The position numbers were made by a program, and so were the translations under genes. Positions 12,433 through 22,834 of a DNA stretch of 64,000 nucleotides are shown piece by piece (the stretch's first letter is position 1; each line of letters opens with the position of its first letter). The DNA is taken from contig JAAOMT010000460.1 of assembly GCA_016748015.1 (NCBI GenBank), forward strand, positions 149,957 to 213,956, given 5' to 3'. This stretch comes from Geosiphon pyriformis. Lineage: Eukaryota; Glomeromycota; Glomeromycetes; Archaeosporales; Geosiphonaceae. A model generated the notes under the pieces. The model did not search any database, was not told the origin of the DNA, and was given only the letters and a program-made list of their open reading frames with translations.

Positions 12433-13307
12433 AAACTAAATTAAAATAACTGGTCCAGAATTTTTTTCATATTTGAAATATGTTGAACCAAAAAACTATT
12501 TATAATAATAATTAAATTAATATCAAAATAACCTATATCTAAGCCAAATATAAAAATTCAAACTCCATTAAATCTATTTTTAATTTATAATCTAATATTA
12601 GATCTTAATAATATTTCTGTAATAATTAAAATTATATTGTCAGAATCTATGTGTTAACAAACAATATTTTCTTGTTTAACCAAATTGTTCATATTTTTAA
12701 TATTACAAATAGCTATTTTTTATATTAATTTACTTATTAAAATGAAGAATATAACAACAAATCCAAATTAATACATAACTAATTTAACTTTTCTATAATA
12801 AAATTAATTAAAACATCTAAGACAACTATTTTCAATTCTATGCTTTTTATTTTAATAGAAAAATCTTTAAACTAATTAGTTTTAACATTAAAAAACCCAA
12901 AATACTTAATTATAAAAAGAGAAAATAGTATATATGAACTGTCTATTATCATATATAAGTTTAATTTTATATTAAAATCTGCAGTTTTTACCAAAATAGA
13001 AAAAAAATTACAAGAACATAAAAACTCAAGTTTAAAACATTCAATTTGTAAAAAATACCAGATAATTAATTTGCTAAAAACTTTAAAAACTTTTTTAAAA
13101 ATGTTAAATAGATATTTATAAAGAAAATTATATATAAAAAATATATATTAACAAAGAAAAAAAAACCAGAAAATGAATTACTAATCCAAAAATTATGATA
13201 AATAATAATTAAAACAGAAGATAGAAAAACAATTTGTACTTATAACATGTTTTTAAAAGCTGTAGACTGTAAAATAAATACTTTTTTTTGGCATAAAAAT
13301 AAGTTAA

Positions 13308-13512
13308 CTAAAGTTGATTAGTATTTAAAACAAATTTCTTATAATTTTTTTTTAAAGCAGAAGCAACAGTATTAATAGTATTATATTTAAGAACAAAATG
13401 TTTAAAACATTCATATTTTTTATACCAAACTAAATCTAATTTAACATAAAAAAGTCTTAAATTACTAAAGTTTGGTTCTATGTAAAATACCAAATTCAGA
13501 TTTTTTTGATAT
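13308..13512 (-). pseudogene. LINE A ORF1, zinc-knuckle part, cut by the G1 insertion
   Basis: The frame from the insertion edge reads ...LVFYIEPNFSNLRLFYV, then WYKKYECFKHFVLKY. The spacing Y-x2-Y-x4-H-x4-Y is exactly that of a CCHC knuckle with all three Cys replaced by Tyr (TGT to TAT). The upstream half of ORF1 is at 31404 onward. Joining across the excised G1 with one ATAT keeps the frame apart from one TAA, and the distance to the knuckle equals that in LINE B (57.9-58.2 kb). Confidence 0.7.
13509..13512 (+). repeat. Target-site duplication of G1, left (ATAT)
   Basis: ATAT directly before TGTTATGG, matched by ATAT at 31400-31403 directly after GTAACA. A 4-bp duplication is within the range for Ty3/gypsy elements. 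Confidence 0.75.
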
Positions 13513-13605
13513 TGTTATGGTTGAAACCCATAATTTTTATTAGTTATCACATGTATTAGTCACTAATGTCATATAATTAGCCACTCTATTTTTAGATAGT
13601 GATCA

Positions 13606-13743
13606 TTGACCTGATTAATGACCTGACTGTTGACCTGACTATTGACCTGATTATTGACTTGATTATTGACTTAATCAATGATCTGATCATTGACCTGATT
13701 ATTGACCTGATCATTGACCTAGTCATTGACCTGGTCATTGACC
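13606..13743 (+). repeat. 12-bp minisatellite in G1 U3, 11.5 units
   Basis: Eleven head-to-tail units of TTGACCTGATTA-like sequence plus a final TTGACC, ending 12 nt before the TATA box. The right LTR has only four units plus TTGACC (30828-30881). Seven units (84 nt) account for nearly all of the length difference between the LTRs. Confidence 0.9.
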
Positions 13744-13755
13744 ACTTTCAACAGA

Positions 13756-13763
13756 TATATAAG
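13756..13763 (+). promoter_or_regulatory. Probable TATA box of the G1 LTR promoter
   Basis: TATATAAG just downstream of the repeat array, with the same sequence in the right LTR. Position and sequence fit a U3 core promoter. This is inference from sequence only. Confidence 0.55.
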
Positions 13764-14268
13764 CAATGAGTCTCTTAACTGTAAAAAATCATCTCTCAGA
13801 CAAAAATCAAATAAATAAAAATAACAACTTTCATCTCAATCACTCTCTTATCGCTAATTTTCCTTTCCCTACCTTCAAGTATCCGAACATCTTAGGATAA
13901 AAGATTACTTGTTGGCCTTTTTCTGATGTATATAATTGTAGTATTTGAAGATTATTTAAATAAACGTGACTGAAAAACACAAGTTGATACCTGATATTGA
14001 ATTCTAAGAGCGCCAATGTGAGGCATAGAATTATACTAGTGGTGATCAATTGTTGACAGTATGGACTATTTTTCTACCTTCAGATTCCCCAGTTATCTTT
14101 GAAAAGAATAGCGACTGAGATATTTTATGAGACTGATTTCATACATTGAATTCTTACTTATTCAATTCACTCTTTGAAGTTGAATCCCCTTTGATTATTT
14201 CCATTACCTTACAATCCTGTTCTCCCTTGCTATCCGTTAGCTTGTTACTCCAACCCATAATATAAAAG

Positions 14269-14285
14269 TGGTGCTCCCTGTGAGG
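14269..14285 (+). other. G1 primer-binding site
   Basis: TGGTGCTCCCTGTGAGG follows the left LTR after a 6-nt spacer. Its complement ends in GCACCA, as expected for a tRNA 3' end. G2 has a near-identical site that differs only by transitions. I cannot name the tRNA from this alone. Confidence 0.7.
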
Positions 14286-14314
14286 TTGTCAAAATTCACT
14301 TTGTTTCCTATTAT

Positions 14315-15868
14315 ATGGGTGATTATTTATATCTGCCACAACAATCAGAAGAACACTTTAAAGCACACAACAAAAATGATCTAGACTTTATTGAACTCAA
14401 TCTTTTGCTCTTTTGCTTAATTTGCTTTTCTATTGAAAAACAATCCAGCAGACAATTCCAAGACTTTTGGAACTGGTTTTTGAATGAGCATTCAGCTAAA
14501 ACCTATACAGCTTATACAATCTATTACTTTGACTAAGCTTATTTTAAAGACAACTTTGAAGGAAGAAACAACAGTATCAATTAGCTTTTATATTCTGCAA
14601 CCTTTAAACAACAGCCCCCTGATTTTGAATATTTGAATCATCAAATCCACATTTGGATTGCTGCCCATCAATCAACAGAAACTCTTCTTGAAACAGAAAA
14701 AGAAAGCTATCAAACTGCTCCTGTTTTTGATCTCTTTTCAAGTGAATCAGAACACTCCACATAAACAGTTACACCTGAACCAATGGCTTAAGACCCTTTG
14801 CAACAAAACATTTTGATTGCCCTCCAAGGTATACAGACTGCTTTAAGGCAAAGAAACAACACCCCATTACTATTATTCAGAGATAATGCCCAAGATCCAA
14901 TTAAATGGTTGGATGATTTTAAGAGAGCTGTTATAGCCAACCAATATGATGATGAGTACAAGTTTCAAATTATTGGTGGCTACCTCCAAGGCTCCCCTGC
15001 TACATGGTTCTCACAGAAAACTGATGCTAATGCTCATCAAAGAATCATTAGATGGATGCCAGCAAATGCTGGAGAAAACAACACCTCTTTCACTACCCAG
15101 TTTGAAAACAAGTTCAGAACTCCAATCTTAATATCTAAATAGTGCATAGAACTGGAAAGAAAAACCCAAGGTCCTGGTGAAGTTGTAACCAAATATGCCA
15201 AAGCAATCAGAAAGTTAATCAAGCGAGTAGACTCTGGAAGAAACTGGACAGAAGAACAAAAGATTTATTTCTTTACAAAAAGATTGAGAACTGACTTATC
15301 TTATGCTCTTTGGCCTTTCTTGGCTCTGAAAGACAATCCTACAATGAACATGGCTATTGAACTCACCCAAAAGATTGAAGATAACCAAAGGATGCATCTG
15401 AGATCCACACTTCCAGTTTTTGCTCCTGCTCCTCAAATGGCCCCTGCTCCTCAAATGGCTGCTACTTCTTTTGCTGCCCAAACCCAAGACCCAAATGAAC
15501 AATTAATAGATAGACTTATAGCTAACCTTGCCTGGTTATTAGAACTATTGACACAAGCAGTCAGAGATAACCAGCAACCACCAAGACCTAGATATGAACC
15601 TTGTTTTAACCAGCCCCAGCAACCTCCCTATCAAAGACAGCAAAATCGTGGCTCATCTGTGTGCTATCATTGTGGATTAACTGGACATTATTCAAAAGAT
15701 TGTAATAATCTTTCACTGCTTCCTCCAGCTCCCAGAAACAATGACAACCAAAACAACAGATCCAACAACAACAACAATATCCCCAATCAAAGACCCAATC
15801 ATGCTAACATCAATTTCTTTGGAGAGGATCCCCTAGTTGAAGCCATTGTTTATCAGCCTTTAAACTAG
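14315..15868 (+). pseudogene. gag: G1 Gag (with in-frame stops)
   Basis: One reading frame from ATG 14315 to TAG 15866-15868, interrupted by stops after 14536, in the stretch to 14797, and by TAG at 15140-15142 (probably from CAG). The order is an N-terminal region (14315-14760) without recognised motif, a capsid-type Retrotrans_gag segment around DPIKWLDDFKRAV and GSPATWFSQK, a Gln/Pro/Asn-rich stretch, and an intact zinc knuckle CYHCGLTGHYSKDC at 15662-15703. The knuckle would bind genomic RNA in the particle. Pol follows in the -1 frame through the heptamer at 15859-15865. Confidence 0.85.
15859..15865 (+). promoter_or_regulatory. -1 ribosomal frameshift heptamer TTTAAAC at Gag end
   Basis: T TTA AAC is in exact X-XXY-YYZ register with the Gag frame, and the Gag stop TAG is the next codon. 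Slipping back one base gives TTT AAA CTA GTA GAC, which opens the Pol frame without a stop to 16633. I see no clear stem-loop downstream by eye. Confidence 0.75.
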
Positions 15869-16635
15869 TAGACACACCTCCAAAGAGTGAGAATGCAAGC
15901 CAACCAGAAAAAAACTTCTTTTACACTTTTAACTTAACTGATAATGACCATAACATAGATGAACTAGCAATCAACACTTCAGAACCAACCAGAAAGAAGA
16001 AGAAAGCCAAGATTGATTTCGTTCTAGACCCCAACAAAGCCTCAACTTCTGCCACTAATAACAATGAGCCACTAAAGGCTAAAGTTTTTAAAAATCTTCC
16101 AAAGTTGGAACCCCCAGAAATTGTACAAAAATCTGGACCCTATTCCATTGTCAAAGATCTCATGGAAACCCCAGCACATATTACCTTTGGCCAGTTAATG
16201 ACCCACCCACAGTTCAAAAAAAATCTTCGCAAATCCTTGATTCCAAAGAAAAAGACACCAAAAACCAACAAGCACCCTTACCAAACTAAACTTGCTGACA
16301 ACAGCAATGTCATCCCTCTGATTTGTAAAGCCCAAGTGGCTGGATACTTCATTGACTTAATTCTGGACAGTAGATCATCTGTTAGTGTCATTGCCAAACA
16401 CTTTTTGGAAGCAATTGGTAGAAAGATTGATGAATCTTCCACCAGACCAATGGCCAATGTACATGGTGACAAAAAAAAAGGACTGGGTATAGCCAAAGCT
16501 GTTCCTGTCTGCATCAATGAAATCAGCATTGAAACTGACATGGAAGTTTCTGAAGCCAAGAAATACACCATCATTGTTGGCAATGAATGGCTCAAGAAAG
16601 CAAAAGCTTTGCTTGATTATGAACTTTGTGAATAA
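15862..16635 (+). pseudogene. G1 Pol N-terminus with retropepsin-like protease
   Basis: The -1 frame is open from the slippery site to TAA 16633-16635. After a Lys-rich linker (RKKKKAKIDF) comes the aspartic protease: AGYFIDLILDSRSSVSVI, where the usual D-S/T-G is DSR. The Gly-to-Arg change (GGA to AGA) disables the protease. IVGNEWLKKAKALLDYE is the usual trailing part of the family's protease domain. Gag-Pol processing would need this enzyme. Confidence 0.8.
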
Positions 16636-17355
16636 ACCATCAGATATGGTGAAAAACTCATTGTGGTTAAGTGTCGCCATTGGACAACTCCTCCAGCACC
16701 CAAACAAAATCAAGAAGAAAAACAATCAGATGAATCAGATAATGAAGAGAGCGATGAAGAAGAAGAACAAGAAGAGCAAGAAGAAACTGCTGAACTCGTC
16801 TATACTACCTTTACCAGCAATGACAAACCACTGGACAATGTTAAAGCAAACAAAAAAGAAATCATTGTAAATGGCAAGCTAATCTGTTGGCCTTATTATG
16901 ATATTCTTAGAAGAACCTTTGAAAGAAAACCTGGCAAGAAAGCCAAATACAGTTTTTGGTGGTATGGTTCTTGTGTCCAGTGTTGGTGCAACAAACTCTT
17001 GTATTCTCCAAGCGATGAATGCAAATCATGCCTGATCTATTACAGAGATTGGAAACCAATCAGTTTGATACCCAGAGAAAAATTGAAAGAAGTACAGAAG
17101 TCCTTTGAGAATGAACCACCTGAGATCCAATCACTAGTTGTAGAACAAAAAAAATTCTCCCCAGAAGAAAAAAAAATAGACATTGAAAATTTGCTGGCTA
17201 GAAATAGCCCAGTTATCTCTAAAGAAAGTGATACCCCTGGACATACCCATGTGATACAACATATCATCACTACTAGAAAAACTCGACCCATCTATTTGAA
17301 GCCTTATCAATCTAATCAGCACAATGATGAGTTTATCAAGAAAGAGATAAACTGA
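16636..17355 (+). pseudogene. G1 Pol linker: acidic tract plus Cys-rich domain
   Basis: Same frame as the protease, between TAA 16633-16635 and TGA 17353-17355. A Glu/Asp-rich tract (about 16730-16790) is followed by CVQCWCNKLL and DECKSCLIYY, a cluster of Cys pairs that looks like a small zinc-binding fold. The end, ISKESDTPGHTHVIQHII and RPIYLKPYQ, is the usual lead-in to gypsy RT. G2 and the C elements also have Cys pairs between protease and RT. Confidence 0.65.
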
Positions 17356-18500
17356 ATGAAAGAACTTGGATTCATACAAGAAACCAAGAGTAAATGGGTT
17401 TTCTCAGTTGTAGTGGTATCCAAGAAAGATGGAACACTACACTTTTGTGTTGACTACCACCAATTAAATGCCATCACTGAAAGAGACATGTACCCACTTC
17501 TCAAGATTAATGCAATGTTAGACCAATTCAAAGATGCTGCTTTCTTCTCAACTATTGACTTAACTGCTGAATTCTGGCAAGTAGAAATGGATCCAGAAAG
17601 CAGAAAGAAAACTGCCTTCATTACCAAGTATGGCACCTATGAATTCACAGTCATGCCTTTTGGTTTTATCAACACCCCTCCTATCTTTCAACACTTAATG
17701 GATAAAGTATTTGAATCAGTCAAGGAAAACTTTGTTCTAGTCTATTTGGACGACATAATGATATACTCAAAAACCTGGGATGAACACCTGGAACATTTGC
17801 AAAAGGTTTTTGACCTCCTCAGAAATGCTGGCCTCAAGATCAATCCAATCAAATCTTTCTTTGGAAGACAATCCACCCAGTTTCTTGGTCATCTTATCAC
17901 AAAAGATGAAATTTTTCCTGACCCAGCCAAAGTTGAAAAAGTCCAAAACATCAAACAACCAATGAACATTCATGAACTACACTCTTTTCTTGGTTTGGCC
18001 TCTTATTATCACAAATTTGTCAAGAATTTCTTCAAAATCGCCTCTTCTCTCAATCAGCTACTCAGGAAAAATGTCAATTATCATTGGAGAACACATCAGC
18101 AAAAAGCCTTTGAAACTTTAAAGGAAAAACTGGTTACAGAACCCATTCTCAAGCAATCTGATCTAGATTGATCTTTTATCCTCCACACTGATGCATCTGG
18201 CTTTGGACTTGGTACTGTTCTCTCCCAGAAAGATGAAGATGGCAAAGAACATACCATAGTCTATGCCAGTAGAACCTTTTCTCCAGCAGAACAGAACTAT
18301 TCAGTCACTGAACAAGAATGCTTAGTAGTAGTATGGTCTACCAGTTACTGGAGTAAATATCTTCTTGGTGTAAAGTTTTTGGTGGTAATAGATCACCAAG
18401 CTTTGGTTTGGCTGCACAACAAAAAGAGGCTAGAACACAAACAGATAACTCGCTGGATACTCCACTTGGATGAATTTGACTATGATATTTAACATTACAA
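17356..18500 (+). pseudogene. G1 reverse transcriptase and RNase H
   Basis: RT runs from MKELGFIQETKSKWVFS. FCVDYHQLNAIT, FSTIDLTAEFWQ, AFITKYGTYEFTVMPFGFIN and the intact catalytic YLDD (17743-17754) are visible, followed by thumb and connection sequences. After TGA 18169-18171 the frame continues as RNase H: LHTDASGFGLGTVLSQ, SVTEQECLVVVW, VVIDHQALVW and NANALFRL, so its Asp and Glu residues are present. A TAA falls after DEFDYDI and the frame shifts near 18540. RT and RNase H catalytic residues are the best preserved part of G1. Confidence 0.88.
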
Positions 18501-19874
18501 AGGAGCTAATCATCAAAATGCCAACGCTCTCTTCAGACTTATCATCCAGTGACAAAACAAATCTCTCAAACCAAACCAACTTAATTATTAGTAATTCCCC
18601 CTTTTTAACAAACATGATAATAGACTTGGACAACTACTCTGCCTTAATGGAATTTTTGGGTAAAGGACAATACCCACCGAAATACACATGACAACAAAAA
18701 GAACATTTGTGCAAACAATCAAATTTCTATTTAATTCACCAGAACCAACTTTATAAAAGAAATAGAAAAGATTCTGACCACCTCCAGAAAGTCATCAGAT
18801 TTAAAGAAAGAAAAATTGTGATCTACAATATGTATACTAATCCATTAGCTGAACACTTTGGAAAAACAAAAACAATTCAGAAAACTCTAGCTCATTATTA
18901 TTGGCCTACTTTGGGAAAAGACATTGCTGAATACATCAAAACCTGTGATATCTGCCAAAGAAGAGGAAAACCCAATCACAAAGAAAATATTCATCCAATC
19001 TCTGTTGGTCAACCCTTTAACAGAATTGGTATAGATGTTGTTGGACCTTTAACAATAACTCCTGATAACAACAGATACATTATCACAGCTACCAACTATC
19101 TTACAAAGTGGGTAGAAGCAAAAGCCACTCCAGACCAAACAGCAGTTTTGATAGCCAATTTCATTTATGAAGATATCATTTGTTACCATGGCTGCCCCAA
19201 AGAACTTTTATCTAATAAAAGAAGAGCTTTTCTCAGTACACTTGTTAAAGAACTTTGCAGAAAAATGGAAATACATCACAAACTTTCCTCTTCTTATCAC
19301 CTCTAAAACAAATGATCTAGTAGAATATTTCAATAGAACACTATGTGAAACCCTAGTCAAAACCAGCAAAGAAACAAACTTATGGAACAAAGTACTGTCT
19401 TCAGCTTTGTTTGCTTATAGAACTGTAAATCATAACATAACAAGTTATAAACCCTTTTATCTACTCTATAGATAAATGACAACCTTACTAATAAAAACTG
19501 ACATTGAGACAATACCTTTTGAACAAATAACAATAAAAAATTACAAAGACATTTTGCAAAGAAGACTTGGTACCATTCTTGACTCATTAGTGGAAGCACA
19601 GATAATTGCCTTTGAAAAGATAAAACAATTCCAAGAGAAGCTTAAGAAAAAGAAAACATATAAAACACTTTTCTTAAGTGTTAGTGACTTAGTTTTAGAA
19701 TACCATTTAGACAAAGACAATGTCTATGGTAATAAATTCTCTAGCCAGTGGAAAGGACCCTTTATAGTCAACAAAGTTTTGAATAATAGTTCTTATATCT
19801 TACAAGATCAATATGGAACAATCTTCAATGATTGCCCTGTTTATGACACACAACTCAAGAAATATCACAAATGG
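18501..19874 (+). pseudogene. G1 integrase and following Pol, cut by G2
   Basis: Two frames (18707-19306, then 19304-19874) split by a one-base shift at about 19304. The zinc-binding N-terminus (AEHFGKTKT, AHYYWPTL, CDICQRRG) is intact. The catalytic core begins GIDVVGPL; the second catalytic Asp in the usual LSD motif is Asn (LSNKRRAF); the Glu is kept in LVEYFNRTL. The C-terminal SH3-like part has QWKGPFIVNKVL. The frame reaches KYHKW and is interrupted by the G2 LTR at 19875; without G2 it reads on from 30008. Confidence 0.85.
19871..19874. repeat. Target-site duplication of G2, left (ATGG)
   Basis: ATGG directly before TGTTACAG, repeated as ATGG at 30004-30007 directly after GTAACA. Confidence 0.9.
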
Positions 19875-20753
19875 TGTTACAGATGTAGGTTTCTGTGATT
19901 GAATTAAATAACAAACCCATAACTTGGTGCTCAAAAGCTATTTCCATTGATGATGTTCTGTAAGTGTTGTATCTGAAGGTTTTGATGGGTCTGAAGGTTT
20001 TGGTTGAGTCCTTTGTATAATGAACAGAGATTCAATAGTGTCAATAATAGATGTATCTTTCCAAAAGTTTTCCCAATTTCTTTCTCAGCATGGTGGCCGG
20101 ATTTAGTCTGGCAGTCATGCCTTTCTGGTAAGCTATCCAATAATATATAAAATTCTACTCTTATTTCTGGGTCTTTTACCAGGCTATCCTTGACGTCAAT
20201 AACTCAGTGCTTAATTCTTTTAATCAGTTAGTATATAACAACAAATCAAAATAAAATAAAGAAAAAGAAATAAAAGAAAAATAAAGAAAGAAAGAAATAA
20301 GCCTAGGCGATTTTGCAGATTAGTATCCTGTCAATAGCCATGATCAAGAGCTATTGTTCCAGTGTGGTTAAGTATCAATTACTATCAACATGAAGTGTTG
20401 ATAGTGAAGAGTGGGTTGAGATATGGAATAATTATTTATTTGATGATTGTGTTTTCTAGGCTAAGGATTATGTGGTATTGATTCTGTCTTTTCTGTTTCT
20501 AACACTACTGCTATATATACATAATTGAGATTCCTCAATTCCTCAATTCTTCACGACAGAAATCCTGGAATTCCTGGAATCCTGCAATTCCTTTGAGAGG
20601 AATCCTGGAATCCTGCAATTCCTCATCGGGAATTCTGAAATTCCTGGAATCCTGCAATTCCTGAGAGGAATCCTGGAATTTCACATTTACTATGCTTACT
20701 TCTGATTGGCTAATAATTATGCTAATATATTTCCTATATTTCTATAAGTAACA
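19875..20753 (-). repeat. G2 3' LTR
   Basis: 879 nt, homologous to 29156-30003; most of the differences I compared are transitions. On the element's strand the order is a palindromic repeat array (20690 to 20531), TATATATA (20512-20520), and further down a pyrimidine tract (plus-strand A/G run at 20260-20300). A polypurine tract lies at 20754-20769. Confidence 0.92.
20531..20690 (-). repeat. GGAAT/ATTCC palindromic array in G2 U3, with adjacent TATA box
   Basis: Repeated GGAATCCTGCAATTCCT-type units, many self-complementary (GGAATTCC), cover about 160 nt. On the element's strand a TATATATA stretch follows at once (20512-20520). The arrangement fits an enhancer array next to a core promoter. 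Related arrays lie at about 29816-29932 in the other LTR and 47136-47301 in the solo LTR. Confidence 0.7.
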
Positions 20754-20769
20754 TTATTCTCTCCTTTTT
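20754..20769 (-). other. G2 polypurine tract
   Basis: On the element's strand the 3' LTR is preceded by AAAAAGGAGAGAATAA. This is the expected plus-strand primer position for reverse transcription. Confidence 0.7.
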
Positions 20770-20974
20770 AATATTGAGCTCTGTTGAAATCTAACTCACG
20801 TAATTCCTCTTCTTGAAGTATTTCCTGGATTTTGTTTTTGAGAATTACTTGTGTTATTTGGGTCTGTAATTCTTCAAATTGATCATTGGTGATTTTCTCC
20901 AGTTGATTACTGGTAACCATATCCATTGCTCTGTTGTATAATATTTCTGGTTTATCTTAAAATGCTGTGTGTAT

Positions 20975-21660
20975 TCAGTATATGGCTCGGGCTTGTGTAG
21001 ATAAGTTGTTTTTTCCCACAAAATGTTCTAATTGTTGTAGTATTCTTTTGTCGAATAATTGCTTTGTTTTATCCATATATAGATTCTGAATATTTACGTG
21101 TTGTCCCAAGTAGAAATAACAATAGTTTTGTGGGAATTGTTGTATCCACCAATTCCAAGTTTTTTTAGTTAACTCTTGATATAGTGACTCTTTTGTCGAT
21201 TCTTTTATTGCTAATTTTACTTTCACCATGATTTTGTCCACGGTATTTTTAGTTTTCTTTTGTGTTCTGAGTTGAAATGTTTTTTTAGTATCTTGATATT
21301 GAATGGTTTGTTGATTGATTGTAATCTCCATTTCCTGGTGTTGGATTAATTGAAAGAGTTGTTGTACTAGTGAGTGAATGTTGTCTGTAATTTCCATTTT
21401 TCTGATATTTCCTGTCGCATCTATCATGTCTTTATATATTCTTTTGATGGATCAATTTAACGTGTTGTTGTCGATAATAATAATTGGTTCCAGATTTCGT
21501 GGAATTTCATCTGGTTGGACTAGTATTCTCTATACTCCTAATTGTGGAATATTACTGGTAGATGGTAGTGTGATGTTGTAATATGGTTTCAGTCAATCTC
21601 CATGTGCTGCTTTGGTTTAAATTTTGTTATCCAATCTTAATTTGTAAGCTCCATTTCCTA
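20975..21660 (-). pseudogene. G2 Pol C-terminal extension beyond integrase
   Basis: The integrase frame reads on, through several stops, for about 230 codons after the SH3-like integrase tail (AYKLRLDNKI). The extension contains NLEPIIIIDNNTLN, then an open part at 21427-20975 (MIDATGNIRKME... ending TQARAIY) predicted to be helical and rich in Gln and Lys. The NLEPIIII segment recurs after integrase in C2 (44.7 kb), and an equivalent region exists in G1 (30013-30606). I recognise no known domain; an Env, a chromodomain and a second enzyme all find no support in the visible motifs. Function unknown. Confidence 0.6.
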
Positions 21661-22834
21661 GAATTTCTTCTATGTGAAATGGTCCATCCCATTTGGAGTC
21701 AAATTTTCCACTCCATTGTTTTTCCACTTTGGTACAATGTAGTAATATTTTGTCTCTAATCTTGAATTCAACTGGTTTGTCTGGTAGTTGACTATCATGT
21801 CTTTCTTTCTGTGTTTTTTGTGACTTTTGGATATTATCAGCTGCTTTTCTTCATTTGTTTTCCAATGTTTCTATTAAGTCATATGTTTTTCTCAGCAATG
21901 TTTTTTGAAAATTTTCCTCTGTTATTGGTTCAGCTGGATATGTGTTAATTTTTCTCTCTACTGGTAACATTGCTATTCTCCCGTATACTAATTCAAATGG
22001 TGTTGCTTGTGTAGTATCTTGTTTCATTGTTCGATAAGCAAATAGTACTGATGGTATGAACAAATCCCAATCATTCTGGTTTTCTTGGCTGAGCTTGGCT
22101 ATTGCTTCACACAATGTTCTGTTGAATCTTTCTACTAATCTGTTGGTTTGTAAATGGTATGGTGATGATAATGGTCTCTTGATTCCGAATCTTTGGCTCA
22201 ATTCTGTTAATGTTCTGTTTACAAAATAAGTTCTTTGATTTGATAATAATTCTTTTGGATATTCATGTCGACAAATCAAATCCTGATGAACAAATTTGGC
22301 AACAGATTTTGCATCTGCTCTTTGAATTGCTTTCGTCTCTGGCCATTTAGTGAGATAGTTCATAGCTACTGCTATGTATCTGTTTCCTCTGCTGGTAATT
22401 GTCAATGATCCAACTAAATCAATTCTCATATGGTCAAATGGTTGTCCCACTTTGATTGGTCTTAATGGTTTACTGGGTCTTGTTCCTCCTCTTCGCTAAT
22501 AGGCATCACAATTTTGAACATATTGAATAATGTTTGGGTACATTGATGGCCAATAGTATCTTTTTCTAGTTCTTTCCATGGTTGTTTCTTTGTGAAAATG
22601 TCCTGCTGTTGGATTTGAGTGCATGTTGAATAATATTGTCTCTTTTTCTGGCTCCATAATTACTCTGGTTGGTTGATCTGGATCTCTTCTATTTTTCCGA
22701 TAAAGTATATTTTGGTAAGTGATAAAATATTTTGATTGTTGTTTGATACTCCTTTGTTCCGTATGAGATAAATTCTTCTTGAACTGTTGAGTATTTAGAT
22801 AATGTTGTAATTGTTGATATTTTTTTATGTCCAT
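21661..22834 (-). pseudogene. G2 integrase
   Basis: One frame with stops: N-terminal zinc region TAGHFHKETT, KRYYWPSM and NCDAY, in which the second Cys of the C-x2-C pair is Tyr. Core MRIDLVGSL, then LSNQRTYF, where the usual LSD Asp is Asn, and the Glu in RLVERFNRTL. Next come YRTMKQDTTQATPFELVYGR and the C-terminal tail KWDGPFHIEEIL. It would insert the cDNA into the chromosome; this copy cannot. Confidence 0.87.

Larger units (their letters stand above)
8185..13512 (-). mobile_element. LINE A, decayed full-length non-LTR retrotransposon (main part)
   Basis: On the minus strand the order is the end of ORF1 with its zinc knuckle (13.3-13.5 kb), endonuclease (12.2-12.4 kb), reverse transcriptase (about 11.5-9.9 kb), RNase H (9.25-9.56 kb), the Cys/His-rich C-terminal tail (8.4-8.9 kb), and a 3' UTR ending in A/T-rich tail near 8185. 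The 3' UTR matches the better preserved LINE tail at 56.27-56.41 kb around the shared run reading ...agttgggt/ctatactcattaaa. The frame is destroyed by many stops and AT drift. The 5' part of ORF1 lies at 31404-32222, split off by the insertion of G1. The 3' boundary is approximate. Confidence 0.75.
13513..14262 (+). repeat. G1 left LTR
   Basis: 750 nt beginning TGTTATGG and ending ATAATA. The right copy ends GTAACA, so the left end carries G-to-A and C-to-T changes. The LTR is homologous to 30735-31399 along its whole length; most differences I compared are transitions. It carries a 12-bp repeat array at 13606-13743 and a TATA box, so U3 comes first as expected for a plus-strand element. Confidence 0.9.

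Noticed and set aside
7640-13300. Very AT-rich stretch that could pass for inserted mitochondrial DNA
   Set aside because: Readable minus-strand pieces match LINE endonuclease, RT, RNase H and C-terminal domains in the correct order, and no mitochondrial gene is seen.
13606-13743. CRISPR-like or satellite array
   Set aside because: Direct 12-bp units without spacers, lying inside an LTR; it is a minisatellite.
20531-20690. Array of heat-shock elements
   Set aside because: GAA and TTC blocks are present, but spacing (TTCctgGAA or GAATTC) is not the nGAAnnTTCn pattern.
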